From contig JANYBJ010000228.1 in the NCBI GenBank assembly GCA_025360845.1, positions 1 through 37,076 of the forward strand: a stretch of 37,076 nt of DNA. Reading direction: 5' to 3'. This stretch comes from a bacterium (GTDB taxonomy: Bacteria > Verrucomicrobiota > Kiritimatiellia > RFP12 > UBA1067). Below the pieces are notes generated by a model. That model saw nothing but the letters and a program-made list of their open reading frames with translations. It did no database searches and was not told where the DNA came from. This document shows positions 16,357 through 24,700 of the stretch, piece after piece; position 1 is the first letter of the stretch; each line of letters begins with the position of its first letter. The position numbers and the translations under genes were made by a program.

Positions 16357-16587
16357 ATGACGCAATTCAAGGTCATCGTAGAGAAACATCCTGACGGCTA
16401 TGTGGCCTACCCGTTGGGGCTGAAAGGGGTCTGCGTGGCGCAGGGCGACACCTATGCGCAGGCGCTCGCCGAGGTTCAGTCCGCAATCCGGTTCCATCTG
16501 GACACTTTCGGAACAGATGCGGTATCAGAGGATGATTCTCCGGTCATGGAAGCTTTTGTGGCCGAAACCGCCTTTGCTACGCCATGA
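16357..16587 (+). CDS. hicB: HicB-family antitoxin (short form)
   Basis: 76 residues with the HicB partial RNase-H-like fold: F-K-V-I-V-E-K-H-P-D-G-Y-V-A-Y, then L-K-G-V-C-V-A-Q-G-D-T-Y-A-Q-A-L-A-E-V, and a closing helix with A-I-x-F-H-L. HicB neutralises HicA and usually represses its own promoter. This copy lacks a recognisable C-terminal ribbon-helix-helix or HTH DNA-binding domain, as in short HicB variants. A strong ribosome site (GGGAGAAGG) precedes it. Its stop overlaps the hicA ATG by four bases. The order is antitoxin first. Confidence 0.88.
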   Translation: MTQFKVIVEKHPDGYVAYPLGLKGVCVAQGDTYAQALAEVQSAIRFHLDTFGTDAVSEDDSPVMEAFVAETAFATP

Positions 16588-16823
16588 GCAAATTCCCGAT
16601 CGACGCGCCAAAGCGTCGCGTGGTTGAAGCGCTGGCGGCGCTGGGTTTCCGAGTGGTTCGCGAGCGTGAGCATATCGCCTTGATCCGCGAAAACCCCGAC
16701 GGCACCCGAACGCCATTGACCATGCCGAACCATCCGACGTTGAAGGGTTCAACTCTGCGCGCAATATGTACGCAGGCCGGTGTCCGGCGCGACGATTTTC
16801 TCGTCGCCTATGACCGAACCTGA
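16584..16823 (+). CDS. hicA: HicA-family mRNA interferase toxin
   Basis: 79 residues with the double-stranded-RNA-binding-like HicA fold: A-L-A-A-L-G-F-x-V-V-R-E-R-E-H (His30 is the expected catalytic His), I-A-L-I-R, then P-N-H-P-T-L-K-G-S-T-L-R-A-I, the family's C-terminal helix. HicA toxins cleave mRNA when free of HicB. It overlaps hicB and is followed 54 bases later by hypA. The frame is intact and the catalytic His is present, so the toxin is probably functional. Confidence 0.9.
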   Translation: MSKFPIDAPKRRVVEALAALGFRVVREREHIALIRENPDGTRTPLTMPNHPTLKGSTLRAICTQAGVRRDDFLVAYDRT

Positions 16824-16877
16824 GTGGATGCGTCGGTCTCACGCCGCAGAACCGTCGAACAGTGAAACTTACATCAC

Positions 16878-17231
16878 ATGCACGAACTTTCCATAGCGCA
16901 AGCGCTGCTTGAACAGGTCGAGGCTGCCGCTGCAAAAGAGAAATCGACTCGCGTGGTACGGGTCATCATTGCGGTCGGGGCTTTGTCCGGCGTGGAGCCC
17001 GAGGCGTTGCGTTCGATTTTTCCGCTGGTGGCGGAGGAGACTGTGGCTGCCGGTGCCGAGTTGGTCATCGAGCAGGTGGCGACTCGCGTGAAGTGCCGTG
17101 TCTGCGGGCAGGAGTCGACAGCAGGGAATTACTTTGTCGGGTGCTCAACGTGTGACTCGAAGGATGTTGAATTGGTTGCGGGCCGGGAACTCAACATCAA
17201 ATCGATTGAACTTGAAGTCGAAGAAAGGTAG
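16878..17231 (+). CDS. hypA: hydrogenase nickel-insertion protein HypA
   Basis: 117 residues beginning M-H-E-L-S-I, where His2 binds nickel. It has the zinc site C73-R-V-C76 and C89-S-T-C92. HypA delivers Ni to the hydrogenase large subunit together with HypB. Length and motifs match the family exactly. It is separated from hypE by the hicBA pair, and hypB follows after six bases. I see no clear ribosome site in the 54 bases upstream. Confidence 0.96.
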   Translation: MHELSIAQALLEQVEAAAAKEKSTRVVRVIIAVGALSGVEPEALRSIFPLVAEETVAAGAELVIEQVATRVKCRVCGQESTAGNYFVGCSTCDSKDVELVAGRELNIKSIELEVEER

Positions 17232-17237
17232 GCGCTT

Positions 17238-18029
17238 ATGTGTAAAGATTGCGGTTGCGGCATGGATACCAAGGTCCACTCCCATGGTGGGCTTGTGCAT
17301 TCTCACGAGCATCCTCATGGGCATGACCACGCTCATCCCCACGAGCATTCCCATGATCAGGCGCTGCCCGTTACGTCCGAAACGCGGACGGTGGAGATTC
17401 AGCAGAAGATCCTTTCGCGGAACGACGAGCAGGCCGGGCGCAACCGCGCGTGGCTGAAGGAGCATGGAGTGGTTGCCGTCAACCTAATCTCGTCGCCGGG
17501 GTCCGGTAAGACCTATTTGCTTGAACGGACGCTGGAGGGTTTGCGCGGCAAGGTGTCGTGCGCCGTGATCACGGGTGACCAGCGCACCGACAACGACGCG
17601 CGGCGTCTGCAAGGCAAAGGCGCTCCGGTTCGGCAGATTGAAACCCTTAACTCTTGCCACCTCGATGCCGAGCAAGTGGGCAAACTGTTGCCGGAGGTCG
17701 CCGGGGACGGCGTCAAGTTGCTCTTCATCGAAAATGTCGGCAATCTGGTCTGTCCTGCGGCTTTCGATTTGGGAGAGACGTTCAAGATCGCGCTGCTCTC
17801 GACCACCGAGGGCGAGGACAAGCCGGTGAAATATCCGACGCTCTTCTCGACCGCGCCAGTGGCGGTGCTGACCAAGATGGACCTGGTGCCGCATCTCGAC
17901 TGGAACGCGGCGGCGTGTCGCGCCCATCTGCGGCAAGTGCGCCCCGGCGTGTTCATCTTTGAGCTGAGCGCCAAGACCGGCCTCGGGATGGAAGCGTGGC
18001 TAGAGTATCTGGTCAAGCTGACGCAGTGA
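17238..18029 (+). CDS. hypB: hydrogenase nickel GTPase HypB
   Basis: 263 residues. It starts with M-C-K-D-C-G-C-G, the N-terminal high-affinity Ni site (CxxCGC) of E. coli-type HypB. A His-rich nickel-storage stretch follows at about 14-39, then the G-domain with Walker A SSPGSGKT (85-92), the metal-site Cys140-His141 and Cys172, and N-K-x-D equivalent T-K-M-D. HypB uses GTP hydrolysis to drive nickel insertion with HypA. Having both the Cys site and the His-rich tract implies combined storage and delivery. It is the last gene of the hyp cluster. Confidence 0.97.
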   Translation: MCKDCGCGMDTKVHSHGGLVHSHEHPHGHDHAHPHEHSHDQALPVTSETRTVEIQQKILSRNDEQAGRNRAWLKEHGVVAVNLISSPGSGKTYLLERTLEGLRGKVSCAVITGDQRTDNDARRLQGKGAPVRQIETLNSCHLDAEQVGKLLPEVAGDGVKLLFIENVGNLVCPAAFDLGETFKIALLSTTEGEDKPVKYPTLFSTAPVAVLTKMDLVPHLDWNAAACRAHLRQVRPGVFIFELSAKTGLGMEAWLEYLVKLTQ

Positions 18030-18044
18030 GCAGGCTTACGGGAT

Positions 18045-19016
18045 TTACTGAGGCCGCGAGAGCTGGAAAATGTCGCGCCAGGTGATGGCGTTTTCGGCGG
18101 TGAGGGCGAGCGACAGCGGGCGTTCGCCGTCGAAGTGGAGGGCGGTCCACCAGACAGCGGTGACCGAACCGATCCCAGAAGGCGCATTGGGGTCTTTGAC
18201 CCTCTGCGTGGCACAGAGCAGATAGTCCCCGGGCGGCATCTGGAAGTGGTAGGTGGAGCCGTCGGTGATGGCCTGGGAGCGGATGGTGAACGCTTGGCCC
18301 AAGAGTTTTTCGAGGAACACCATGGCGCTGAGTTCCGCACCCTTGACGGCGTTCTGCTTGTCGCGCGCCGACGTCTTGATGACCGGCGAGAAGGAGTTGC
18401 CCGTGATGTTCGAATGCACGCGTGCCACCCCCTGCAACTCGGCGTCGGCGGTGTCGTCCGACACGCGGTTCGCGAGCGCGACGTACTTGGCGCGCAGGGC
18501 ATAGAGTTCCCGGATGAGGGCGTTGTCGTAAGGGGCGATGCCGATGAGCGGGGCCTGGTTGATCTTGCCGGGATGGCTCAGCGAAACCAGCAGCTTCGGC
18601 GGCACGCGCGCGAACGTCATCAACGTCTTGCCGAGGGTCACGGGCGCGCCGTTCGTGGCCACGAACGGGCCGCAGACGGCATTGGTGTCGCTTGCCGGCT
18701 GCAACGTGAACAGGTGTCCGTAATCGACCATGCGCAGGGTGTGGGAAACCTGTTTGGAACCCACGACGGTGCCGTCGGCCAAGGCGTAGGGACCGTAGCG
18801 TCCACTGGTGCCGATGTTGAGAAAAAACGTGACCGGGCTCATATCGACTTGCAGCTCGGCCATGGTCAGTTCCTTGCCGACTTTGATGTGCTCGGGGGCG
18901 AGCACGATCCGGTTGTCGTTGCCGGCACGCGTGCCGTTGGGCCCGATGTTGATCGACTGAGCCGAGACCGAGAGCGCCATACAACCGGCGCATAGGGCGA
19001 GCGTGTGTGCGTTCAT
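18045..19016 (-). CDS. secreted protein of unknown function
   Basis: 323 residues with a signal peptide (about 1-19, ending S-V-S-A-Q-S). The mature protein has no family I recognise. It is predicted mainly beta at its ends, with a central helical stretch rich in Ala (about 165-200) and a C-terminal segment F-Q-M-P-P-G-D-Y-L-L-C-A-T, as in carboxypeptidase-regulatory-like folds. It begins four bases after the glycosidase gene on the same strand, so the two are co-transcribed, and it may act on or bind the same carbohydrate. It converges with hypB with 15 bases between the stops. Confidence 0.82.
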   Translation of the reverse strand: MNAHTLALCAGCMALSVSAQSINIGPNGTRAGNDNRIVLAPEHIKVGKELTMAELQVDMSPVTFFLNIGTSGRYGPYALADGTVVGSKQVSHTLRMVDYGHLFTLQPASDTNAVCGPFVATNGAPVTLGKTLMTFARVPPKLLVSLSHPGKINQAPLIGIAPYDNALIRELYALRAKYVALANRVSDDTADAELQGVARVHSNITGNSFSPVIKTSARDKQNAVKGAELSAMVFLEKLLGQAFTIRSQAITDGSTYHFQMPPGDYLLCATQRVKDPNAPSGIGSVTAVWWTALHFDGERPLSLALTAENAITWRDIFQLSRPQ

Positions 19017-19020
19017 GAGT

Positions 19021-21336
19021 TTACTTTTTCGCGATCGGGGTTAACAGGTAAACCTTGAAGGCGCAGTCTGTGCGGAAGCGGGGCACGGGTATGGCGAGCA
19101 GGTTCTCCTGGGTCCGCACATCGAAACGCCGCACGGACTTGCCGGTTTCGGTTTCGAAGAACTCCACGCGGAACAGGCCCGGAGTGAAACCGCCGATGTT
19201 GACGCTGAGATGTTCGGCCTCGGGCGTTTCATCGCCGGCACGGGCGAAGCGCACGGGGTAGATATAGCCGCGCGCCTTCTCGGGCGAGGCGGTGCAGACC
19301 GCCGCGAATTTCTGCGGCAGGGCCTTGTCGCCGTTCTCCGCGACGGTCAACGCGGCGGGTAGGCGCTTCGCGGCGGGGTCGCGCGGATCCACGTTCTCCA
19401 TGAACTTTTTCACGGCGGTGTAGCGGGGGTAGAGGTTGTTTTCGTCAACCACCTGCCACCACCAGAACATGGGCACGCCTGCCAGCGGGACGCACGCGCC
19501 GGACCAGAGCGCGGCGTGCTGCTCGATCATCAGGTGCTCGCGGCCCGCGGCCATGGGAGAGCCGCCGAACTCGGTGATGAGGATCGGTTTGTTGTAGACG
19601 AGCCCGGCGTCGGCGGTTTCGGCGGTAAGCCCGATGATGCGCTCCGGTTGGGCGTGGTGGTAAGCGTCGAGCGGGTTGAAATCCATCTCCGGCAGATTGC
19701 AGAGCGCGGGGTTGAGGAACGTGTAGTCGTTCGAGATGTGCGCGGAGACAAGGTGGCCGTAAGGGTCCGAGGCCTTCATGAAGCCGCCGAGGACGCGGCA
19801 CCATTCCACGACCGCGGGGACGAAGTGGGTGCGGTGATGGCTCTCGTGGCCGGTCAGGTTGAGTTCGCTGCACAGCTCATAGCCGAAGATCACGGGTGCC
19901 CAGCCCCAACGCGCCTGAGTGTAACGGCAGAAGCGCTTCTGCATCTCGATCGCCCGGGCGTCGCTGAAGAATTCGAGCGGCATGCTCAGCCAGCCGCCGG
20001 GGGTCTTCTGGTTATAGGGGTGCAACTGCCACTCCGGATCGCACCAGGTGCTGATGCGGCCATGGTAGTTGAGCACGAGGTTGAGGTAGATGCGGTGCTG
20101 GAGGGCGAGATCGATCACGCGGTCCAGCTCCCACGCGTTGCCCATATGGTAGTCGTTCGCGCCGTGGTAGCCGCCGATGCCTTCGGTCCATTCGAGGCCG
20201 AGCGACCAGGCGCTCATCCACACCTCGGCCCAGTTCTCGCCCGCGTCCTGCATGCGTTTGAAATAGCGGCGGTAGCCGGTCGAGCCCTCCTCTTTGCGGA
20301 AGACCCAGGGGAATTTGTCGTCCATTCGCGCGTCGGTGGCGGAGCGAACGTTGTGGCCGATCGGGTAGAAGAGCGAGCCGTCGTCGAACTCGAAGTAGCG
20401 GCGGTCTTTGTTGGAGACGCGCACGAAGCGCATCGCGTCTGCGGCGGGAGGCGCGGCGGTGAACCGCAGGGCGTTGGTGACTGTGACGCTGCCCAAGGCG
20501 TCGCGGGCGTAGAGCGAGAGCGAATAATCGCCCGGTTCGCGCGGGCAGTAGCGGACGCGCCATTCCGGCTGTCCGTCCGGCTCGACCGGTTCGCCGAGTT
20601 CGTCCTTCAGGCGGTAGTGCGGCTGGTAGTAGAACGCGCAAACGGTGTTGGTCGCTCCGGACGGCGTGACGATGGTCGCGCCCGCATCGATTTGAGAGGG
20701 GTCGAAAGGGTTGGCGTAGCGGTCGGGGAGGTCGAAGCGCACTTCGTAGAGCGCGAGCGACCGGGCGGACCGCGTGACCGGACGGACCTTCGAGAGAACA
20801 GGGGGGCCGGCAGGCGGGCGGGTTTCGAGCGTTGCGGACACGAAGACGCACTTTCCGGTGAAAGCTGTGTCAGCGAACACGCGGAACCCGACAGACTGCG
20901 GGTTGATCAGGACGCGGTGGTGCCAAGCCAGCGAATGGCCGGGTGTCTGCCAGCCGGGCGCACCGGACTGGAAGGGGATCGAGAGCGTGTTGGTCGCGCC
21001 AGCCTGCATGTGGCCGGGGACGAGGTACTGGTGCCAATAGTCGTCGCGGTCTTTGAGCCACACCAGGCCGCCGGAGTAAAGAGGCGCTTTTTCAGGCCAA
21101 ACCACGGTCAGTTTAAGGGTCGCTCCGTCGAGCCAGTTGGTGGGCTGTGGCGCGTGGAGGCTGAAATTGGCTTCGCCCGGGAAGGTGAGCGAGGCTTCGA
21201 GCGGCAGCGGTTTGACGGCAGGGTCGCCGTCGGTCGACACGCCGAGGGGCACAGAGTCCGCCCACACGCCCAAGACGGCGGCAGCGGCGGACAGGAACAG
21301 GATGGAGTGCGTTCTATGAATGAAAGAGTTTGACAT
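19021..21336 (-). CDS. secreted glycosidase, DUF5060 plus clan-A-type barrel
   Basis: 771 residues. Signal peptide at about 1-27; N-terminal beta-sandwich (about 35-180) like a carbohydrate-binding module; a DUF5060-like Ig domain (about 190-300) with Y-E-V-R-F-D-L-P and G-D-Y-S-L-S-L-Y-A-R-D; then an (alpha/beta)8 barrel (about 325-640) and a C-terminal beta domain. Candidate catalytic residues are Glu491 (Y-E-L-C-S-E-L-N, acid/base) and Glu589 (L-I-T-E-F-G-G, nucleophile), 98 apart, as in GH-A enzymes. The usual Asn before the acid/base is Ser here. Substrate is unknown. I chose 21336 because it gives the signal peptide; an ATG at 21372 adds a non-signal tail. Confidence 0.85.
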   Translation of the reverse strand: MSNSFIHRTHSILFLSAAAAVLGVWADSVPLGVSTDGDPAVKPLPLEASLTFPGEANFSLHAPQPTNWLDGATLKLTVVWPEKAPLYSGGLVWLKDRDDYWHQYLVPGHMQAGATNTLSIPFQSGAPGWQTPGHSLAWHHRVLINPQSVGFRVFADTAFTGKCVFVSATLETRPPAGPPVLSKVRPVTRSARSLALYEVRFDLPDRYANPFDPSQIDAGATIVTPSGATNTVCAFYYQPHYRLKDELGEPVEPDGQPEWRVRYCPREPGDYSLSLYARDALGSVTVTNALRFTAAPPAADAMRFVRVSNKDRRYFEFDDGSLFYPIGHNVRSATDARMDDKFPWVFRKEEGSTGYRRYFKRMQDAGENWAEVWMSAWSLGLEWTEGIGGYHGANDYHMGNAWELDRVIDLALQHRIYLNLVLNYHGRISTWCDPEWQLHPYNQKTPGGWLSMPLEFFSDARAIEMQKRFCRYTQARWGWAPVIFGYELCSELNLTGHESHHRTHFVPAVVEWCRVLGGFMKASDPYGHLVSAHISNDYTFLNPALCNLPEMDFNPLDAYHHAQPERIIGLTAETADAGLVYNKPILITEFGGSPMAAGREHLMIEQHAALWSGACVPLAGVPMFWWWQVVDENNLYPRYTAVKKFMENVDPRDPAAKRLPAALTVAENGDKALPQKFAAVCTASPEKARGYIYPVRFARAGDETPEAEHLSVNIGGFTPGLFRVEFFETETGKSVRRFDVRTQENLLAIPVPRFRTDCAFKVYLLTPIAKK

Positions 21337-21372
21337 TTCCCATAAGATATAGCAATCGTTATGCCAGTTCAA
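21337..21372 (-). promoter_or_regulatory. leaderless-type promoter of the glycosidase gene
   Basis: On the minus strand, TTGAAC (21372-21367) is 17 bases from TATCTT (21349-21344), which is seven bases from the ATG at 21336. There is no properly spaced ribosome site. The -10 matches consensus at four of six positions. Confidence 0.45.
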
Positions 21373-21382
21373 TTAATCCATT

Positions 21383-21418
21383 GAAAAAGGAAGCTCGCCC
21401 TCCGGGTGGGGGGCGAGC
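21383..21418 (-). terminator. intrinsic terminator of the small basic protein gene
   Basis: An 8 bp perfect stem (GCTCGCCC at 21393-21400 with GGGCGAGC at 21411-21418) lies 20 bases beyond the stop of the 33-residue gene. On the minus strand it is followed by a T-rich run (TTCCTTTTTC). It separates that gene from the glycosidase operon. Confidence 0.75.
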
Positions 21419-21437
21419 CTGCTGCCGCCTCGGTCAC

Positions 21438-21539
21438 TCACGTTGCCGATTTCTTGGCCTTTTTCTCTTGGCGCTTTTCTTTCAGCGTCTTGGTGGGTTT
21501 TTTCTTCTCTTCTTTCTTCGCATCATGACTTTTGGCCAT
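21438..21539 (-). CDS. 33-residue Lys-rich basic protein
   Basis: A complete small gene: ATG at 21539, 33 codons, TGA at 21440-21438. A near-perfect GGAGGA ribosome site lies eight bases upstream (21553-21548 on the minus strand), and a strong terminator follows. The product is hydrophilic and extremely Lys-rich (13 Lys plus Arg, with alternating E/K), begins M-A-K-S-H-D-A-K-K, and contains P-T-K-T-L-K-E-K-R. It resembles tiny basic nucleic-acid-binding or ribosome-associated proteins found in PVC bacteria. That link is from memory and the function is unknown. The gene is supported by its signals rather than by length. Confidence 0.72.
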   Translation of the reverse strand: MAKSHDAKKEEKKKPTKTLKEKRQEKKAKKSAT

Positions 21540-21793
21540 AACAGGTATCCTCCTCGTGCGCCGTACGACACAAACCGCGTGCCGCATAACGGTCATCACA
21601 GATTATGAGTTGAAAAATATCAGGTCGCGGTTGCTCTGTCAACACCCGGAACGCGATTTTCAGATGATGCAATTTATTTTCACTAACAAGACTTGACGTA
21701 AAAGATGTAACCCGATATTTTATGTGCAATTACAAGTGGATTCGAACAATGCATGGCAGACCTGTGTGACGTGTGTAACAAAGGAGACGAACA
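21540..21793. other. divergent intergenic region
   Basis: 254 bases between the small basic protein gene and the giant repeat protein gene. It is clearly AT-richer than its surroundings and holds the ribosome site of the first and the promoter and leader of the second. No further ORF is credible here. Confidence 0.7.
21693..21721 (+). promoter_or_regulatory. sigma-70-like promoter of the giant repeat protein gene
   Basis: TTGACG (21693-21698, five of six matches) and TATTTT (21716-21721) are spaced by 17 bases in an AT-rich stretch. The predicted start near 21728 leaves a leader of about 65 bases ending in the AAAGGAG ribosome site. Confidence 0.6.
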
Positions 21794-24700
21794 ATGAAAT
21801 CGGTGTGTCGAGTCGCGTTATGTGTGATGGCTGTGACGGCGGCGGCCTCGGCCGCGATCCATACGGCGGGAACCCTGCTGGTGGATGTGAGGGTGTCGGA
21901 CCTGTCCGGGCTGAGCAACAACGACAAGGTGACGTCGTGGCCGTGCAACGGCAGCGTGGGCGGCTCGTTCGTCCCCGCCGTGAGCGGCCAGGGCGCGGTG
22001 TACCAGACCAGCGTCCTGGGAGCCCCGGCCGTGACCTTCGCGGCCTCGGCCAACTCCGTGATGACCAACACGGTGCTGGTGCCGTCTTCGATTTTAGGCG
22101 CGAACCCGTGGAGCGCGGAGATCTGGGTGATCAACCCGACTTTGGAAAACCCCGAGGACCAGTTCTCGTGGACGCAGCGCGCGGGCGCGGGCTGGGGGAC
22201 GGGGAACGAGGGCTCCTGCATGGAGATCCGGTATTGCGCGGACGGGGGCAACGGGGTGGAGCATTACGGCGCGCCGAACATACCGTGGAGCGGCAACCCG
22301 CCGGCGGCCGGGGTCTGGCACCACATCGCCATCACGCGGGATCCGGGCGGCACGGAGCGGCTGTATGCGGACGGCGTGTTGCTCACCACCAAGACGACCA
22401 CGCTGAACCTGCGTGACAACGGCGCGCCGTTCGCGATGGGCGGCGTGTGGGAGGGGAACTGGGCGATGCTGTTCAGCGGCTCGCTGGCGAAAGTGCGCGT
22501 CCACAGCGGCACGCTGAGCGACGCGGACGTGCTGAACAACTATCAGTTCGAGCGCGGCATCTTCGAGCCCCGCTGGACGGGCGCCGCCGGGGTTGCCCTG
22601 CCCTGGGCCGACCCGGCCAACTGGGAGAACGGCTACGTGGCCGCGGCGGGCGACCAGTTCAGGATCGACAACGGCGGCATCGCCGTGCTGACCCAGAGCG
22701 TCGGGACGGCATTGTCGCTCCTCGCGGCCAGCGGCGGGCTCACGACGGGCAACGGCGCCGCGCTGGCCGTCTCGTCCGCGGTCTCTCTGGGCGGCGCCGG
22801 CGCGCGCTTCGACCTCACGGTGGGCGGGGGGACGTTTGAGGTCCTTGGCGGCAACGCGCTGAACGCCGGCGTCCAGGGCGGGACCGGCGTCGTAAACGTG
22901 AACGGCGGACTGCTGAACCTCAGCGGCAACCTGAACCTGGGCGAGGGCGCCACGGGCCAGGGCGACCTCCATCTGAACGGCGGACAACTGCGCGTCAACG
23001 CCATCGGCGCCATCACGGGCGGGGCCACCAACCGCGTCTACTTCAACGGCGGCACGCTCCTGCCGCGCGCCAGCGGCGGGACGTTCATGCAGGGGCTCTC
23101 GGGCGCCTACGTCCAGTCGGGCAGCGCGGTCTTCGACGTGGCCGGCGGGATTGACGTCACCGTCGCGCAGCCGCTGCTGACAGACCCCTCGAGCACGGGC
23201 GGCGGGCTCAAGAAATACGGCACTGGCACATTGAGGCTGGGCGGCACAAACACCTTTATAGGCGGTATTCTGGTCGATGCGGGCGACCTCTGGTTCAGCA
23301 ACGCCAACGGGCTTGACGGTTACGCCGGCACGATCACGATGACCAACGCCGGCGCCTCGGTCGGCTACGAAAAAGCGGGCGGCGTGGCTGCTCTCTTGGC
23401 GCGTTTGCCGACCAGCTCGGTGGGCAAGATCATGCTGTTCGCCGCGAACGCGAACGACACGGTCGACTTCTCGACCCATGCCGGACTTGAGCTGGCGATG
23501 AACGGCAACTTCACCTACACGGGCACCTACATCCCCTATGGCAGCCGCTACGTCTTCGCGCCGACCGGTCCGGGCAACGTCTACGCGGGTGTCATCGCCG
23601 GAGCCGCCAGCGTGGAGGTCAACGGGACGGCGAACGGCGTGCTTGAGCTGACCGGCGACAGCAGCTATACCGCCGGGACGGTGATCAACGGCGGCATGCT
23701 GGTCATGTCGCACCTCAACGCCCTGGGCGCCCCCTCGGGCGCCATCACGGTCAACAGCAACGCGGTGCTCAAGCTCAACGCGGCCGGTCTCCCGGCCAAC
23801 TTCGTTCAGCGCGTCACCTCCGGCTCGCAGGGCCATATCCTGCTCGGGCCGGCCTGCGCCGGCCTGAGCCTGAACCTGACCGGACGCCCCGGATTGACCG
23901 TGGGCACCGACCAAGGTACGCTGAACTATACGGGTACGATCACGCCGGATTCGAATACCTATCATTTAGGCGGGGGCAACGTCGGCTACTTCTTCTCCGG
24001 GAACCAGGGCCTGGTGCTGACCAACCTGACGGACGCCGCGGGCCCGACGCCGCGCAAAGTGGTCGTGGAAACGACGGGCCTTGTGCGTCTGGCCGCGGGC
24101 AACACCTACTCGGGCGGCACGGCGATCACCAACAGCGGCGCGGTCTTCCTGTCCGAGGACGGACTGGGCGCGGTCCCCGCCTCGCCCGACCCCGCCAACA
24201 TCTACGTGGACAAGGGAGTGATCCGCAGCGCGGGCAATGTCTTCGCGCTGGCCGCCAACCGCGGGCTGACGGTCGGTCCGGGCGGCATGGAGCTGCACCC
24301 GTGGAGCGTCGGCGTCATGACGGTGCCGGGCGACCTCGGCGGCTCCGGCCGCATCTTCACCACGGACAGCGGCACGGTCATCTTCGGCGGCGCCAACAAC
24401 ACGTGGGGCGGCAGGCTCGACATCGGCGCGGGCGCCAGCATCATCGTGGGCACGGGCGCGACCTTCAGCTGGAACCGCGTCGCGGTCATTGCAGGCAACA
24501 ACGGCGCCTTCGGCGTCAACCGCAACAGCGATTTCGCCTGGACCGACGCCTTCGCCAGTCCGCTCGGCAGCGATGGGCCTAACGTCGGCCTGCGCAAGCT
24601 GGGCACGGGCACGCTCACCGTGAACGTGTCGCAGCCGTACGCGAAGGACACCTCGGTCGAGGGCGGCACGCTCAAGGCCGCGAACGCGGGCGCGGTCCCG

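Noticed and set aside
16191-16394. 67-residue frame in the hypE-hicB gap
   Set aside because: It runs through the C tract and into hicB in another frame; no ribosome site or family likeness.
19516-21333. 605-residue open frame on the plus strand across the glycosidase gene
   Set aside because: Antisense shadow with low-complexity Arg/Val/Glu composition; the minus-strand protein has a signal peptide and catalytic motifs.
22094-23965. 623-residue open frame on the minus strand within the giant repeat gene
   Set aside because: Antisense to highly biased GC-rich repeats, with Arg/Ala-rich composition and no ribosome site.
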